DNA of 64,000 bases, from positions 7,095,897 through 7,159,896 of the forward strand of contig NC_134652.1 in assembly GCF_030463565.1 (NCBI RefSeq). The letters are read 5' to 3'. Below, piece by piece: positions 24,946 to 38,458 of the stretch (position 1 is its first letter; every line of letters begins with the position of its first letter). Made by a program: the position numbers and the translations under genes. The notes beneath the pieces were generated by a model, which worked only from the letters and a program-made list of their open reading frames with translations, made no database searches and was not told the DNA's origin. The stretch comes from Pelecanus crispus. Its lineage: Eukaryota > Chordata > Aves > Pelecaniformes > Pelecanidae.

Positions 24946-25150
24946 CACCGCCCGCTCGCTCCGTCCGGCGCCCGGGGCGGCCGGCGAGAGCGCAGAGCTC
25001 CTCCCCAAAAGCTGCTCGCCCCGTGACTGATAATCCGCGGGGGTGACGGCCGAGCACCAAAAGCAGTGCTTCTTCCCAAAGAAGGGTGCGGGCAGGCGTT
25101 CCTCAGATGCAGCTGGTTTGCACTTTCTCAGCTCTTGGCAAATATGTCAC

Positions 25151-25708
25151 TGTCGTGGTTTCGGCTGGGATAGTTAATTTTCTTCCTAGCAGCAGGCACA
25201 GTGCTGTGGTTTGGATTTAGTAGGAGAAGAATGCTGATAACACACTGATGGTTTAGTTGTTGCTCAGCACTGCTTAATGCCAGTCAAGGACTTTTCAGCT
25301 TCCCATGCTCTGCCAGGGGCACAAGAAGCTGGGAGGGGGCACAGCCAGAACAGTTGATGCAAACTGCCCAAAGGGCTATTCCATACCATACGGCGTCATG
25401 GGCAGTATAGAAACTGGGGGGGTTGGCCGGGGAGCAGCGATCGCTGCTCGGGGACTGTCTGGGTATCGGTCGGCAGGTGGTGAGCAATTGCATTGTGCAT
25501 CACTTGCTTCGTGTATCATTATTATTATGATACTGTTACTATTATCATTACTATTTTACTTTATTTCAATGATTAAACTGTTCTTATCTCACCCCAGGAG
25601 TGTTTCTCCCTCTCACTCCTCCGATTCTCCCCCCCATCCCATCGGGGCAGGGGCAGCGAGCGAGCGGCTGCGTGGTGCTGAGCTGCTGGCTGGGGCTGAA
25701 CCACGACA
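25151..25708 (+). mobile_element. Solo LTR of an avian endogenous retrovirus, 5-bp target duplication
   Basis: The 558-bp element starts TGTCGTGGTT and ends AACCACGACA, a perfect 10-bp inverted terminal repeat with the TG...CA ends of LTRs. It is flanked by identical GTCAC at 25146-25150 and 25709-25713. A 5-bp duplication fits the ERVL (class III) group common in birds. A degenerate TATA box (TATAGAAAC, 25406) and an ATTAAA signal (25572-25577) place it in plus orientation, pointing away from BAG3. No internal retroviral genes are present, so it is the product of LTR-LTR recombination. Confidence 0.9.
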
Positions 25709-28700
25709 GTCACTTAGAAGCACATCTCAAGGCAAAGAATGTGTGAGCTTTAAAATCATCTCTTTCTCCATGGGTGCTCTACCAGTGTGTCACGCACCTG
25801 GTGCGTTTAGTTCAAGGTAACTGTACTTTGCAATGACACTGCTCACAGTCATCTGGCAGTCACACGAACAGCCACAGACGCCTGTTGATAGTTACTTTAA
25901 GTAGAAGACTGAATGCACGCTGTCCCTCCAGTGCAGAGGGACACTTACTGCTGCAAAGCTATTTGCTTCAAGGAATTCAAGGTATGCATTCCTCGGAGAC
26001 GGATGCTCGTTACCCGAGTATCTCTTACTTCAGAAAAACCTGCCTGTTCACACCCCTGGGGACGGTCAGGATCTGCTCCTGCTTGGGGCAGGATCAAAGA
26101 TCTCTCCACACTGCTTGGTGCTGATGGTCATTCGTCTTTTGACAGAGTGGCTTTTGTTTATCGCGCTGACAAACCTAATAATTGCTCAAACTTGCTCCTT
26201 CATTCCCGCAGCTCTTCCATCCTGCACATCCCTTACCTTCTGAACCGCACTGTGATCCAGCACGGACCCGGTTTTCTCCCTTTCACTCAGAAGTATTGGA
26301 AACGGATCATTTTTTGCTGGAGCGCTTGCTTTCAGATGTCTGTACTATCACCACCATTACTGGCTTAGCTGTTTCCTACCGCAACAAGTCATGCACCTCG
26401 CACATCTCGCGATCCGTCCTGGACCGGGGTGGCTGTCCCTGGGCGCATCTCCCACCTCTCCTACCTCTTGTGCTCTCTCAGTGACACAAGACCTCTGCTC
26501 AGCCTCGCTAATGTCAGCGGTTGCCTCAAAGGACGTAATGTCAGAGATTTATTCCGCTTCCAATCTGTAGAGATCTGCAGAGGAATTTCACTCTGCCTCG
26601 TAACAGAAAGGCACGCTTAGACCATATGTTCTCTGTAGCATATGCCAGAGTCTTTGCCAAATCAACAAAAGCAGCTGATTCAGACGCAGGGGGGACAGAT
26701 GTTAGAAGCTCTTGCAGGAAAATTACTCTTGTAAGTTGAGGAAGTGATACAGATGGGGTTTGTAGCTGATAGAGCGGCAACAGAGGCATGAAGAATGGGG
26801 TTTCTTTGTTTTGCTGCAGCTGACAGCTAAGCGTATATTCAGCAGAGGTAATGAGTAAGGTCAGCAAGTAGGTGAAAAAACAATAAAAGTAAAATTCAAC
26901 GGGGTATCTAACAGGCTTAAGTTAGATATTTTTGTGAGGGCACGCCCTGCTAAGAAACAGAGGGGATTATATTTCACAGAAATTAGTATGAGCTGGTGGT
27001 TCAGGATTCACTTGAGCTGCGGCAGGAGAGAAACCCATGGGTGGACAAGCAGCCAGCTGGAGAGAGAGCAGCCTGGGCGGGGAAGGAAAAGCATTTTAGT
27101 GATTGAATTTAGCTGGCTAGACCTCGTGCTTTTTCTGTTAATTAAATTGTCTTCCCTGACAGGTAGGTTTTAGCCTGGTTTCTTGTGAAGGTCTTCACCT
27201 TCCCAGCTATGCAGGACAGCAGTACAGGGATTCACTTCTTGTTCTCTCGTACTGTGCTGTTGCTGGGTCATAACTGCAACCCTGAGGCAATATGGCTTCT
27301 AGTTTCTATTGTCATTAGCCATATTTCAGATCAGAATGATTTATGGAAATGTGCATGTAAGGAATACTGCCAAGCAAAAATCTTGGGTTCAGGAAAATTT
27401 GTTATTAAGATAAGTACGTCTCTGTAGTGGCTGGCTAATCTCAGATGAGACGCCAGGCTGAAGGTCTATATATTCCATTTCAGAAGGGAAAACAATCATG
27501 AAGCATTTGCTATTTTTTGCCTTCTTCATATAGGTGCAAAGACAGCACTCCTGACTTCTCCAGGTGCCTATCTGCGCGGTGCTTTGCACACCCAGGAGTA
27601 CCGGCCCAAGCATTTGCTCCAGGGTGTTCCAATACAACTAGAAACCGTGTAATTGTAGTTACCCAGAGTTAAACTCTACAGGGTCTCATGTGTTTCTTTC
27701 TCTTGAAAATGGGCTGATTCTAGGTAAACCAGCTAGAAAATTATTAGGCTTGTATGCACAACTGGATTTCAAAGGAATAACCCAGGACCCCAAATCAAAG
27801 CCAAGCCGTTCCTTCCTCAAGCCATCAGTTGCATCATTTCTCAATTTTGACCTTAGAACTGTGGAGAGAATCGGCCTCAGCCTCTGAGTTATACGATGAC
27901 CTGTGGCTACTTGAGTCCGTAGGTACGGCTACTTCCCAGAAACCTCGGGGCAGCGTACTAGCTAGGCAGAGCAGGGACCCCCCGGGGAGATTCTTCACTG
28001 CGTGCTGCCACATCTTCTTTGGTGGATGGATCAGTAGATGTCTGCAGAGGTGATCTGCTTCATCTACGGTTCACATGAGGTCTGTGGTTCCAGATCTGTC
28101 CGCGGTGGTCGGGCACGTTTGTGTGAACTGTCCTGCTGCAGACAGCTCCCTCCTGGATGCGCTCCAGCTCTAGCTCAGGTTGTACGAAGCAGCACCACTG
28201 TAGCAATATAATTGTTATTCCTTGCATAAACAAGTAGATATCTCTGGTGTGTCAGGAAACAACGCGTCTTGCGGTAAGCTCTAAATTGGCTTTCGACCTG
28301 CTGCGTACCCGTGGCAATTTAGCAGATCACCCGAACAGAAAAGGCACTGTTAATCAGGACTGTGAGTTGAAATGTTTGTTCTAAATCAGGTATTGTAGAA
28401 CGCTGTTATTGATGAACCTGTGGGTAGGTGATGCATATGGCACATGTCTAGTGCTGTATTTCTAAGCAGGCGCCAGTCCAAGTTCTCTGCTGGATGCATT
28501 TAAGATTGAGTCATATGAAAGCTCTGTTAATGAATGCAGCAAGCACACAGACTTTCTCAATCTTCAGATTCGAGAGACATCATGAATCTACCAGCGTGAT
28601 TTCCATAGCCCGATGGTCCATCCAAATCCAGAGTATCAATAATGAATAGCCTGGGACTTCACTGGTTGCATTTTGAATATCCTGCTCCAGGTGTACGAAT

Positions 28701-31354
28701 CATTTCAGCTAAAAGCAAAAAAGTCTCAACTACAGATTCTCTGCAAACTATAACCAGAGAAGGGGAGATGTTTGGCTTCACGGTTTGTGCAGAATTGTGG
28801 ACTTGTGTGTATCAACAGTATAAAAAAAGAGCCACTGATACAATTGGGCCCTGTATTTCAGAAAATTAAAGATGCAAAGTGACTGATAATCTTGTACCAA
28901 TCTGCCACTTATGCTGCAGACCACTTTTGACTTGATTTTCAATGTTTGTTTGGTCCATGATGTAGTGTAACTGCTTGCTGAAGTAGATAACCCTCCACAA
29001 ATGGTCTGATCTCACGCTGACTGCTGTACCGGTACAGACATTGCGTGGTTCATATGGCTTGATCGTGGCATCTGCGTATTGGAGTTACAGTAATAATATG
29101 CAAATTATTTGATAGATAAACATAGTTCCTATGAACTTTATCAGAAAATGCAAAACATTAATGAGAAAATAGAGTGCTAAGTGTACTGTCTAAATGGAGA
29201 AAAGCTTTTTAAATGTACCTGTTGTAATCACAGTGCAACTACACTAAATCTGGGCGTTCACAAAACACATACTCAGATTTCCAAATTTCAGCATTTTTGC
29301 CCCTGAAAAAGACTCCAGAAGCTAAATCCAGTACAAAAAATTTTTTTTTTCTTTTTTCTTTTTATTTCCACCTGGAATGCAACCCACCTTAAATAAGGGA
29401 GCGAATCTGGCTGTGAACACAGCGAAAACAGCTTTAATGCTGTTTTTTTATGTCTTTAATGCAGAGAAAGCAAAGTTCAATCCAGAATATAGGCAGCAGA
29501 AGACAACTTGGATTTTTAGAGCTCCTCATTTTCCTAATATGTTATAAATGGCCTATGTAAGCTGAATTAATATTTACAAAATAGGCATTGTTGGCTGACC
29601 GTTCCCTGTTCTTCCTGAGTCAGTCAGCCAGATGCGTAAGGAGACAGCTCTTTGGTGTAAGGTGTCTCCGTCTACCCAGGGAGCAGGATAAGCTTGCCTT
29701 ACTTCGTTAGAAGTCAGGAGAATGAATTAGAGTCAATCTCAGCCGGCTTTTTTAATTGCTGCGGTGGTCATCAGCCATTAGCATTTACAGGCTTCCACCT
29801 AGTGGATAAACTGCTCTGCTCTACTCGAGGCTGCGGTGACCCAAATGTACATGGGGGCGCCTGGGGTTACTTTTTTGAGGTTTACTAGCAAATCTTGGTC
29901 CAAAAAAGAACCATTTCCAGAGCTGAGAGTGCCCAGTAGCGGGCACGGTACAGAGGCTGGGAAAAACAACTGAAAAGGGAACTTGAAAACCCTCTTTTAT
30001 GAGTAAATTGATCCTTTTATAAGCAGTAGCGGAACATGGCATATGTGGAGGCAGAAGCGCTTCTCCAGTTTCTGTGGGTACTGCAACTGATTTCATTATA
30101 TCAGTGATCTGTCCCTAATCATCCCTTCAAAATATTTTTATTCCCTTGAATTGAAGAAGCAGATGCACAGCTGATAGCATCTCTGTCTCTCTCCCTGGCA
30201 CACTGGAGTCTCAAAGGAGGCAGCAGACTAAGAGGGAAAGAGAAACAAATGCATGTCCTTTAGTCTCTTCTCCTTCTGGCTCTCCTTCTTGGAGCAGCAT
30301 CTGCCTGGGAATTCAGCTTTAGAAGTGCTAGCATTTCCCAGCCATACAAAGAGCTCTTTGGGGCCACGCCAGGAATGCAACCCCTCCACTTCTAGGAGCG
30401 TAGTCGGCTGCTCAAGGCTGGCTCTGGCTCACTGATAAGAGCAGTTGAGAAGAGTTGGAAGAAGCATAAGTGCCTCCCCCGCCCTTCTCCTGGGAGCTGC
30501 TTCCAGCTGAGATCTTGCTCCAGGCCCCCACCACCGCTACACACGGCCGCGCTACCATTATTACTATTTACCTAGGCAGGAAATCCATCATTCGGGGGCT
30601 TGACAGTTGTGTCGGCAGGATGGGCGGGGGCGAGGTGGAGGGTTTCTGGACAGCGTTACCAGTTGCATCAGCTATCTGATCAACGCAGCCATTTACACAT
30701 CTACTCAACGCTGCAAACAAGTGAGCCGGTAAAACTCAAACTCCCGGGTGGCACAGAACGTACACGTTATTTTAATGGAGAATGTTACCTCGTCTGTGCT
30801 GAGCTTTGAACTAGCCAAGAAGCCAGGACAAATCTTCGCTTGCACAATAACCTTCAGAAGATGAAATTATATACAAAACCGTGCTTATAGGTATACTCAT
30901 GAAAAAATTAGTTTTGCCATGGTGAATTTCAATACAGAGTTCCTCAGCGGTAAGGAAATCCAAGCAGAAAGTCTTAGTCTGTGTACTCCTGCAAAAAACA
31001 AAACAAATTCAGAGGACACATTTATAAAATTCTTCTGATCAGACGAGCGAATCCTACTCATTATAATAATTTTCCTCTAATTTCCTTGCTAATGGAGTTG
31101 GGTAAACATCCCATCTCTAGCAGTGGCTCCGACTCATGTTCACATGTGAATTTGGATACGATGGCTCAGTCATTACGGCTTATACCCATCAGCTTTGCCT
31201 CCTGCAGCATCCTACCCCTGCCACAGGCACACAGAATGAAACATCTCTGCCACGCTGCAGTCCACAACCTGCGGATTAATCTGAACTGGCACTAATTTCC
31301 TTCTTAAATTAGAATGGAGGACTGTAATCTGTAGCTCTTGGTCACATACTATCT
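25709..31354. other. Intergenic DNA between BAG3 and the first CR1
   Basis: No exon, RNA gene or clear repeat was identified. The ORFs are below about 150 codons and show no recognised domain. T10 at 29340 and A/T runs are present. Confidence 0.55.
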
Positions 31355-32089
31355 TCTTGGGGAAGAGTGGCTGGAAAGCTGCCTGGCCAAAAAGGATCTG
31401 GGGGTGTTGGTAGACAGCGGCTGAACATGAGCCAGCAGTGTGCCCAGGTGGCCAAGAAGGCCAACAGCAGCCTGGCTTGTATCAGGAATAGTGTGGCCAG
31501 CAGGAGCAGGGAGGTGATTGTGCCCCTGTGCTCGGCACTGGTGAGGCCACACCTGGAATACTGTGTCCAGTTTTGGGCCCCTCACTACAAGAAAGACATT
31601 GAGGTGCTGGAGCGTGTCCAGAGAAGGGCAACAAGGCTGGTGAAGGGTCTGGAGCACAGGCCTTATGAGGAGCGGCTGAGGGACCTGGGGGAGTTTAGCC
31701 TGGAGAAGAGGAGGCTGAGGGGAGACCTTATCGCTCTCTACAGCTACCTGAAAGGAGGGTGTAGTGAGGTGGGTGTTGGTCTCTTCTCCCATGTAGTTAG
31801 CGATAGAACGAGAGGAAATGGGCTCAAGCTGCACCAGGGGAGGTTTAGGTTGGAAATTAGGAAAAATTTCTTTACGGAAAGGGTGGTCAAGCATTGGAAC
31901 AGGCTGCCCAGAGAGGTGGTGGAGTCACCATCCCTGGAAGCGTTCAAAAAACGGGTAGATGTGGCACTTTGGGACATGGTTTAGTCTAGTCTACCCTTGA
32001 TTGGTTCAGAGTGGACTTGGTAGTGTAGGTTAATGGTTGGACTGGATGATCTTAAAGGTCTTTTCCAACCTAAACGATTCTATGATTCT
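31355..32089 (+). mobile_element. CR1 LINE, 5'-truncated (3' end of ORF2)
   Basis: The stretch reads through the C-terminal part of the CR1 ORF2 protein: [32 protein letters not shown] and [20 protein letters not shown] are recognisable. It ends in the short CR1 3'UTR with TTCCAACCTAAACGATTCTA and the octamer tail. About 205 codons are open, but reverse transcriptase and endonuclease are missing, so it is dead. The 5' break is near 31355. No target duplication is evident, as usual for CR1. Confidence 0.95.
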
Positions 32090-35000
32090 TCTGCCATCCC
32101 TGCTCGAGGGTCAGCGATGCCTGATAGGGCAGGGAGGTAGGAAGCCTGGCACTCCACTTCTGCCCAGCTGGCTGAGTCAGAACTGCGCCTCCGGAGCTTC
32201 AGAGGAAGACTGAAGCCTGGATAATGCATAAAACCTGTACTTCATTGCAGCAGTAGGACAATACTTTCCAAACTTAATCAATTTTCTGAAGTAGAAGATT
32301 AGATGGTGCTTATCTTTCCTTGCAGAACTGCTGTTGTTCTAAATGGCGATAACGATCTTTTTTTCCCCCTAAATTCCGGTCTGTAGTAGCTAAAAAGACT
32401 ATTTTCAGTCCTTAGCTCATTTTAACCACAAGAAGGCTGTTTTCCTTTCCTGATGTTTATATTTCTAATTAGTCTGGGGTGCTGTAAAACTAGATTTTTG
32501 TTTCTAAGTGCATATTGCAAATTTTCACATATCTTACTATATTCTCATATTTTATTTTATTTTATTTTTGGCTGAACATCACCTCTTCTGTACTCTTCTG
32601 TGGTTTAAATATCACCTCTATTAAAAAAAAATTACAGATGGTGCAAAACACAAAGCCAGTGGATCTGATTTCCAGAGGGTTACACTGGCATGGAAATACC
32701 TAAGCTTTAGGACAGCCCAGCCCTCCTTTTGTTCCCTGGTGCTGGGAACGGGGCCTGGCAGTGAGCTAGAGTAGATCACTTCCAGTCTTCAGCAAATCTG
32801 GAGTTGCCAAAATAGTCTGCCTTGGCAAAGAGAGCAAGCCAGAGAACAAGTCTGCTGCCCTGGTCTCTCCTTCCATCCCCCAAAACCTTTTGAGATGTCT
32901 TAATTGTCGGTGATCTTCATTGAGAAGGAAATCTTTACTTTTTTTTGCATTTGCATGGAAAAATTAGAATATCATCCCAGAATAATCCCATGTTTAGGGC
33001 AGTCACTGGATTGTGGTTCAAGTCTCTTGGCTCCTACCCAAATCAGAGAATTTAACATTTATTTCTTACAGCCCAGTTGAGCTCTATACCACAAGATCAT
33101 TGCATGTGCTTTTTCTGTCTTTTCTCTTGTCTGAAAATTTTACTATCAAAGCTTGTAGTCCCAAGAAAAGTTTGGTTTCAAGGAATCAGCAGGTTCTGAT
33201 GAGAAAGTTGTTTGGGTTTTTTTAAATTCTTTGGACCATCTTGAATAGCCTCTTTTTCTTTTTTAGCCTGGTCCCAACGAAAAGGTGTTTATGCAATCCT
33301 GCTACCTGTCTGTCAGTCATTCCTTTGAATCCATGGCCGCTTTCCCATAAATTTGAGCAGGAAGAACGTTTCAAAAGCAATTGCATCCCAATACACTCCA
33401 TGGAAATCAACAGCTGGGCAGAGAAGAGAAACCCATACAAACATCTCCTGCAAAGGGCAGATGAGCAGAAGCCAGCTGCTCAACAGCTGGTCGCTGGCTA
33501 ATCAGCGTGGACGTAGCCCTGCCACGCAATACGGTATTTTTGCTCAGTGGAGATGTTAGCAGGAGCTTGGGAGAGGAAGGGAGACTAGAAATGACCAAAC
33601 AATCCTTCTCACAATAAACTCAAGCACAGCCATATTTTTAATGTTAACGGTGTTTGTAAAGGTTATCTCCTGTAAGAAGGTGAGTGTGATCCATGTGCAT
33701 GTGTTCGATGAGTTTCTTTCCAAGACATCAAAACATGGAAATATATGCAAAAAGCTAGCTCCATATCTGTGTTTGCTGAAGTCCAACCTGAATTAGGTAC
33801 AAATTTTTGCTTTGAAAATCGTGTATTAGGCCTTTACCCTCCACTGCTTTAATCAATGGGAGCAGGACCAAGTTCTGAGCCTGAAGTTCTGCATGTTTCA
33901 CCATGCTTTTTAGCTCCACATCTTCACTGGGAGCAATGCCAAGACTGAACATCCAGAAAGAACTTGCAAGAGAGGGAACTGATCACACAAAATCTGCAGT
34001 AATACCAAGCAGGCAGCAAGACTCAGTAGAGTAATAAACAGTTTAAAAGATAGACTCTTGCGTGACTGAGCCCTTGTACTGAATACACACTTAGTGTGGG
34101 ATACTGTAACCTGGTAGTGTCTAGACAAATATATCATATACAGTTGTCTTTCTTCCCTAACATGAACGCAGCTAGAATATTTCCCAAAAGAAAACACATT
34201 AAGAGAATTTCAGGTTGCAGGTTTACACGCTCATTACTCAGAGAACATCCAGGTGAATTTTGCACAGAATCCCTATCCTGTTTTTATAATACGCAGTTGT
34301 CTGTGCACATGGTTCCTCTTTTTGCCTGTTCCAGGACTAAAATCTTAGAAACAAAATCTTTGTAAGAGTTTTTGAGGCAAGGTTGTACATTCATAGCACT
34401 GTGTATTCATGTGACAGGAAATTATGTTTTAACTGCACAATCAATGAGAGTGTAAAGAAGGCACAGGAACCTAGTGTAATATTCTTGTTCATCATCATTT
34501 ATCATAATTAAACAAAAATATTGAGTGATTACAAAATACGCATAATGGACACAAACACGTTTTAAAAAAAATTAAGCCTTATGTCAGTAGTTTGGAGTAA
34601 CATCTCTTTCGGTTCTGAACAGGCAAATAAAGGCATGTCTTATACAGTTCTGCATCATGGTTTTGGTACAATAAACTCTTAACTGCAAGAATCAAAGCTT
34701 GGGGTAGTTGTGATAAGCAGGTTTAAGGAAATCATGATGTAGTCCAGGTGGTGGGAAATTTTCAACAGACTGAAGTTACAGCAATTATGTGTTTTATAGC
34801 TTGGTTTGGAAAAATAATGTAACAGTTGTCAGTACATCTGGCAAGAATTTGTTGAAACCTAAGTCCTGTAAATTCATGTTCATTGAAGTCCTGAGTAGAA
34901 AGGAGTATCGGAATTGGCTCCTCTGGATAAGATTACCAGAGCTGCAGGCAAACAAAAGGGACGTTGGGACCTGGTCCATCTTCCATTCACTGCTCATCAA

Positions 35001-38000
35001 GCAGATGTCTGCTGTTAAGATGTCCAGGGAACCATATTCTCTCAGATTATTTTTGCTCAGTTTAACGACAGAAATGAAGACACTGTGAACATCCTAGCGT
35101 TTGAAAGCAGCTCCAGTTAAGGCAGAGATACGGTCTTCAAAGTTTCTTTTTGCTACCTTCAGGAAAGCAAAACTGCATCAGTCCATGTATTTAGCTCACT
35201 GATTTTGTCAGATCACATTTTGCTCCTGTTAGCCCTGTGGGATGACATCCAGTGTTTTTTCAGAGTTTAGACTATGATCAAATAGGAACAGGGTGACATA
35301 ACAGAAGGTTTTGTTTTCTTTTATTTTAGGATATGTGTGTGTTTTCTTGTTGCAGACTAAGAGTTGACAAATAGATGACAAATTCTGGATGGCACTTGAA
35401 CTAAATTTTCATTAGGCTGGCAGCCTCTTTATGTTTATTTTTGGTGGAATGACCTTTTGATGCGTAAAGGCCCTAGATGCTTCCTGATTAAGTTATACTT
35501 CCACGTGAGAAACACTTTCAGCTCAGAGGAATTGTGTAGGAACAATTGATGACGATATCTTCTGCTTTCTCACAGCCTCCTGCTCAAACTGTAAGATAAA
35601 TGGGGGGGTGTTTACCTGAAACTTAAAGCTGGTATGTAATTTGCTTTTTCTTAGTTGCAGTTCCTAGTGCTGTCTGTCATTACAACCAGGTGTTTTAGAA
35701 GAGTTGAAGGGGTTGATGAGCTACATGGAAAAACAGAACTGACTCTTCTGGTTTTGACCTGTAGGTAAGATTTCTTCCTCTTAGAAAAAGGTAACTGAAG
35801 TTAAAATAAAAGAACATTTCAGGGCAGCTAATATAAAAGCGCATTTCAATGCAGCAAACCGAGCCTTCTTTGTGTTTTCTCATTTTTTACATTTTTAATC
35901 ATTTGACTATTCCTTTTCCAGTTCCTTATGCACTACTGTTGATTAGTTTACATTGCTCAGCTCCCATCCTGACCTAGCTCTGGTCTCCTACCTGTCTGCT
36001 GTGAGGAAAGAGGCTTGGGCATGTCTGTATGTGTGTACTTAGCAGTTGCAAAATTCAAATAGCTCAGACTATTAGCCCTGTCTCCTTGTAAATGTCAACC
36101 TTTCAGCTAAGTCAGATAAAACATAAGTACATTTCATTTAGATGAAGCATTAGTTTTTTGGGAGGAGAAATTAAAAACAAACAAACAAACAAAAAAACCC
36201 AATCCCCCCCCCCAAAAAAAAAAACCCCAAAAAACAGGTCGGGAGTGGAAGGCATGTTCTCAGGACATGATTTAAGTTCAGGCTCCTTTCCTGGTTGTAC
36301 TCCATAATTCTGTGCTAAATCCCAGTTAGCTCACAGAAGTCTGACCAGTCTGACCAAGAGCTGGGTAACAGTCCTGAGGAGACCTCCGAATTTTGCCCCA
36401 GGTGTTTCTATTAGACATCTGAGAACTTCCATATTTGAAGAGTTATTTTAAGTCTCACTGCACCTGCTGTTCTTTGGAAGGATAATTTGATCCATAAAGG
36501 AAGACAAAGTAATTAGATTTAAAAGAGACTGGATATCAAGACTGACCCTCTTGCTGTTGAAATGAAGACGACGGAGAGCAAGAAAAGATTGTCTTTAAGA
36601 CATGTTTCCTTCCCCCTGCTTCTCAGCAGGGCTCTGACCTGGCTGCCCTGCACCTTACAGCGTCACTGCTGCGCTGCGTTGTGCTGGTTGAGAGTAGCCC
36701 CTCAAAGGTGCTCTCACGAACTGAACTCACAGAAGTGTGCTGCGCCCCAAATTTCTCCCCTCCTGCCCTGTACCTTCCTTCTTGCTTCTGGGAAAACAGC
36801 AGTGCCAGAGGCTGCACTGGCTTCTGCCCCGCGGGGTGTCCCCACTCCTAATTCCACGTTGCCCTCCTAGGGTAGCTTGCGCTACCTTCCAGGTAGACCT
36901 CCTGTGGTCTAAGGTAATGATTAGGAACTCAAACCTTTGTTGTGTCTTGATTTCCTCCATAAATCTGTAAAATGCAGGTTCTGTAGAATAATAAAAAAAA
37001 AACTTTAAAAGTGTTTTGATTTTAGAGCTGAGGTGAAGACAAGTTAGCAAACCATCTCTGCAAAATTTCACTGTCACAGTACAGCTTCCAGACTTGCCGT
37101 ATGTAATTAAGAGTAAGGTATGCAAGCTAACAAGTTCTATTAGATAAGCTGCTCTGACAAAGAGATAAATCAAGAGGCTAGTCCAAAACAATTCCTTTGC
37201 TAGTCTATAGTTAGCGAAAACTGTTTGCAGGGAATGTTGTTGCACCATCAGCTGCCCAATGGAATAAGTAGAGTGGTGCTGGAAAACAGAGATAACTGGG
37301 TGACCACAGATTATAAATGTTGTCTTAATTTCTCATTTAACTCCTTTACCATTTGATAACTTCTTCATTTCATTCCTAATGCTTCCTGCCTTCTTCGTCA
37401 GTCATAGGTGTGTTGAAACAGAGGGCTGCTGACCTGGAGCATCGAGAGACTTTGTTTGCCAGCAGTTTCAGATGAGAATTGCTGTGTCTTACTTGAAAAT
37501 ATCACTGGTTCGTCAGGAGATGGGAGACATTACATTTCTCTATAGACTTAAGTTTCTGATTTCCATTTATAATACAAATTTAATGAAATACAAATTTGCT
37601 GAAGGTTCTTGTTATTAAGGAATGCTTCATAAAAAAAGCAGTAAAGCAGCACTGTAGAGAGGCAAAACACCACATAAATGTTGTTAGCTCTCATTAAATG
37701 GTACATGTAGCTGTTTGAAAGAGTCTCTTGCAAAATCAGGGAGTGTCCTCAAGCCTTTCTATATCAGTAGAGAAAACCAACCAAGTAGACCTGAAAAGCT
37801 GATTCTCTCGCTACAGCGCAAGGTTGACTCCCTTGACTGTGTTTGTCCGAAAATCAGATCCACTTATTTTGACCTCATTCTCAGGTAATAAAGCAGCTAC
37901 GAGGTATCATTTAGCTCACATTATGCTCTGTCCAGATGGACTGTCAAAACTTCTCACTTAAGCAAAAATAATCATTTAAGTCTGACAAGTGGGATCTAGT

Positions 38001-38355
38001 GCCTGCAGTTGATACTCTGGCACTGATTTTTAAGTAGAACAATACATTTCAATCAGTGGGGAGCTCTGGTTATAAATAACTGCAAATTTATTTGCAATCT
38101 TTTGGACAAGTAGGGCATTGATTAGAAAGAAACATTTTAAAATCAGTCAGTCAGCCTAACAATTTTTACACAAGGATCTTCAAGGAATGGGCTGAAGTTT
38201 CTCATCCTGCTAATACAATAAATTCTGGAATAGCAGGGAAATTCCAGAAAATAGCTTAAACACCAATATTGTGTCAAAATTCAAAAAAGAAAGAAAGAAA
38301 AAGAAGATGATTCATGTAACTTTAACCAGCTCTAAATAAATTAACAAAAAGGCCA
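32090..38355. other. Intergenic DNA between the two CR1 copies
   Basis: No gene was recognised. An A/C-rich low-complexity patch occurs at 36171-36233 (AACAAACAAACAAACAAAAA type). The ORFs are short and without family resemblance. A 173-codon minus-strand ORF at 36727-37248 has no recognisable domain and no splice context. Confidence 0.55.
36171..36233. repeat. Low-complexity A/C-rich patch with (AAAC)n
   Basis: Starting with repeated AAAC tetramers, the stretch continues through C8-9 and A10 runs. It could be a decayed poly(A)-type tail or simple replication slippage. Confidence 0.7.
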
Positions 38356-38458
38356 CTGAGGTTTCAGTGCCTAAAAGGTGGTCATATGGAACATAAGCCT
38401 AGTCAATAGTCCTTACGGCATTTTTTAAGGAGACTGCTGCTTTGGTTGATAAAAATAT
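38356..38458 (+). repeat. 103-bp direct repeat, left copy flanking a CR1
   Basis: This segment (from CTGAGGTTTCAGTGCC to TTGATAAAAATAT) ends exactly where the CR1 tail begins. It matches 40092-40194 without gaps, with 11 mismatches in 103 positions (about 89% identity). Confidence 0.92.

Noticed and set aside
23974-25060. ORFs of up to 344 codons around the BAG3 promoter
   Set aside because: Only the part from 24258 to 24088 is coding (BAG3 exon 1). The rest is promoter and minisatellite sequence without stops, read in many frames.
31349-31984. 205-codon plus and 181-codon minus ORFs as host genes
   Set aside because: The plus-strand protein is the C-terminal part of the CR1 ORF2; the minus ORF is its shadow.
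36727-37248. 173-codon minus-strand ORF in intergenic DNA
   Set aside because: No recognisable domain, biased hydrophobic/aromatic composition from AT-rich DNA, and no splice or promoter context.
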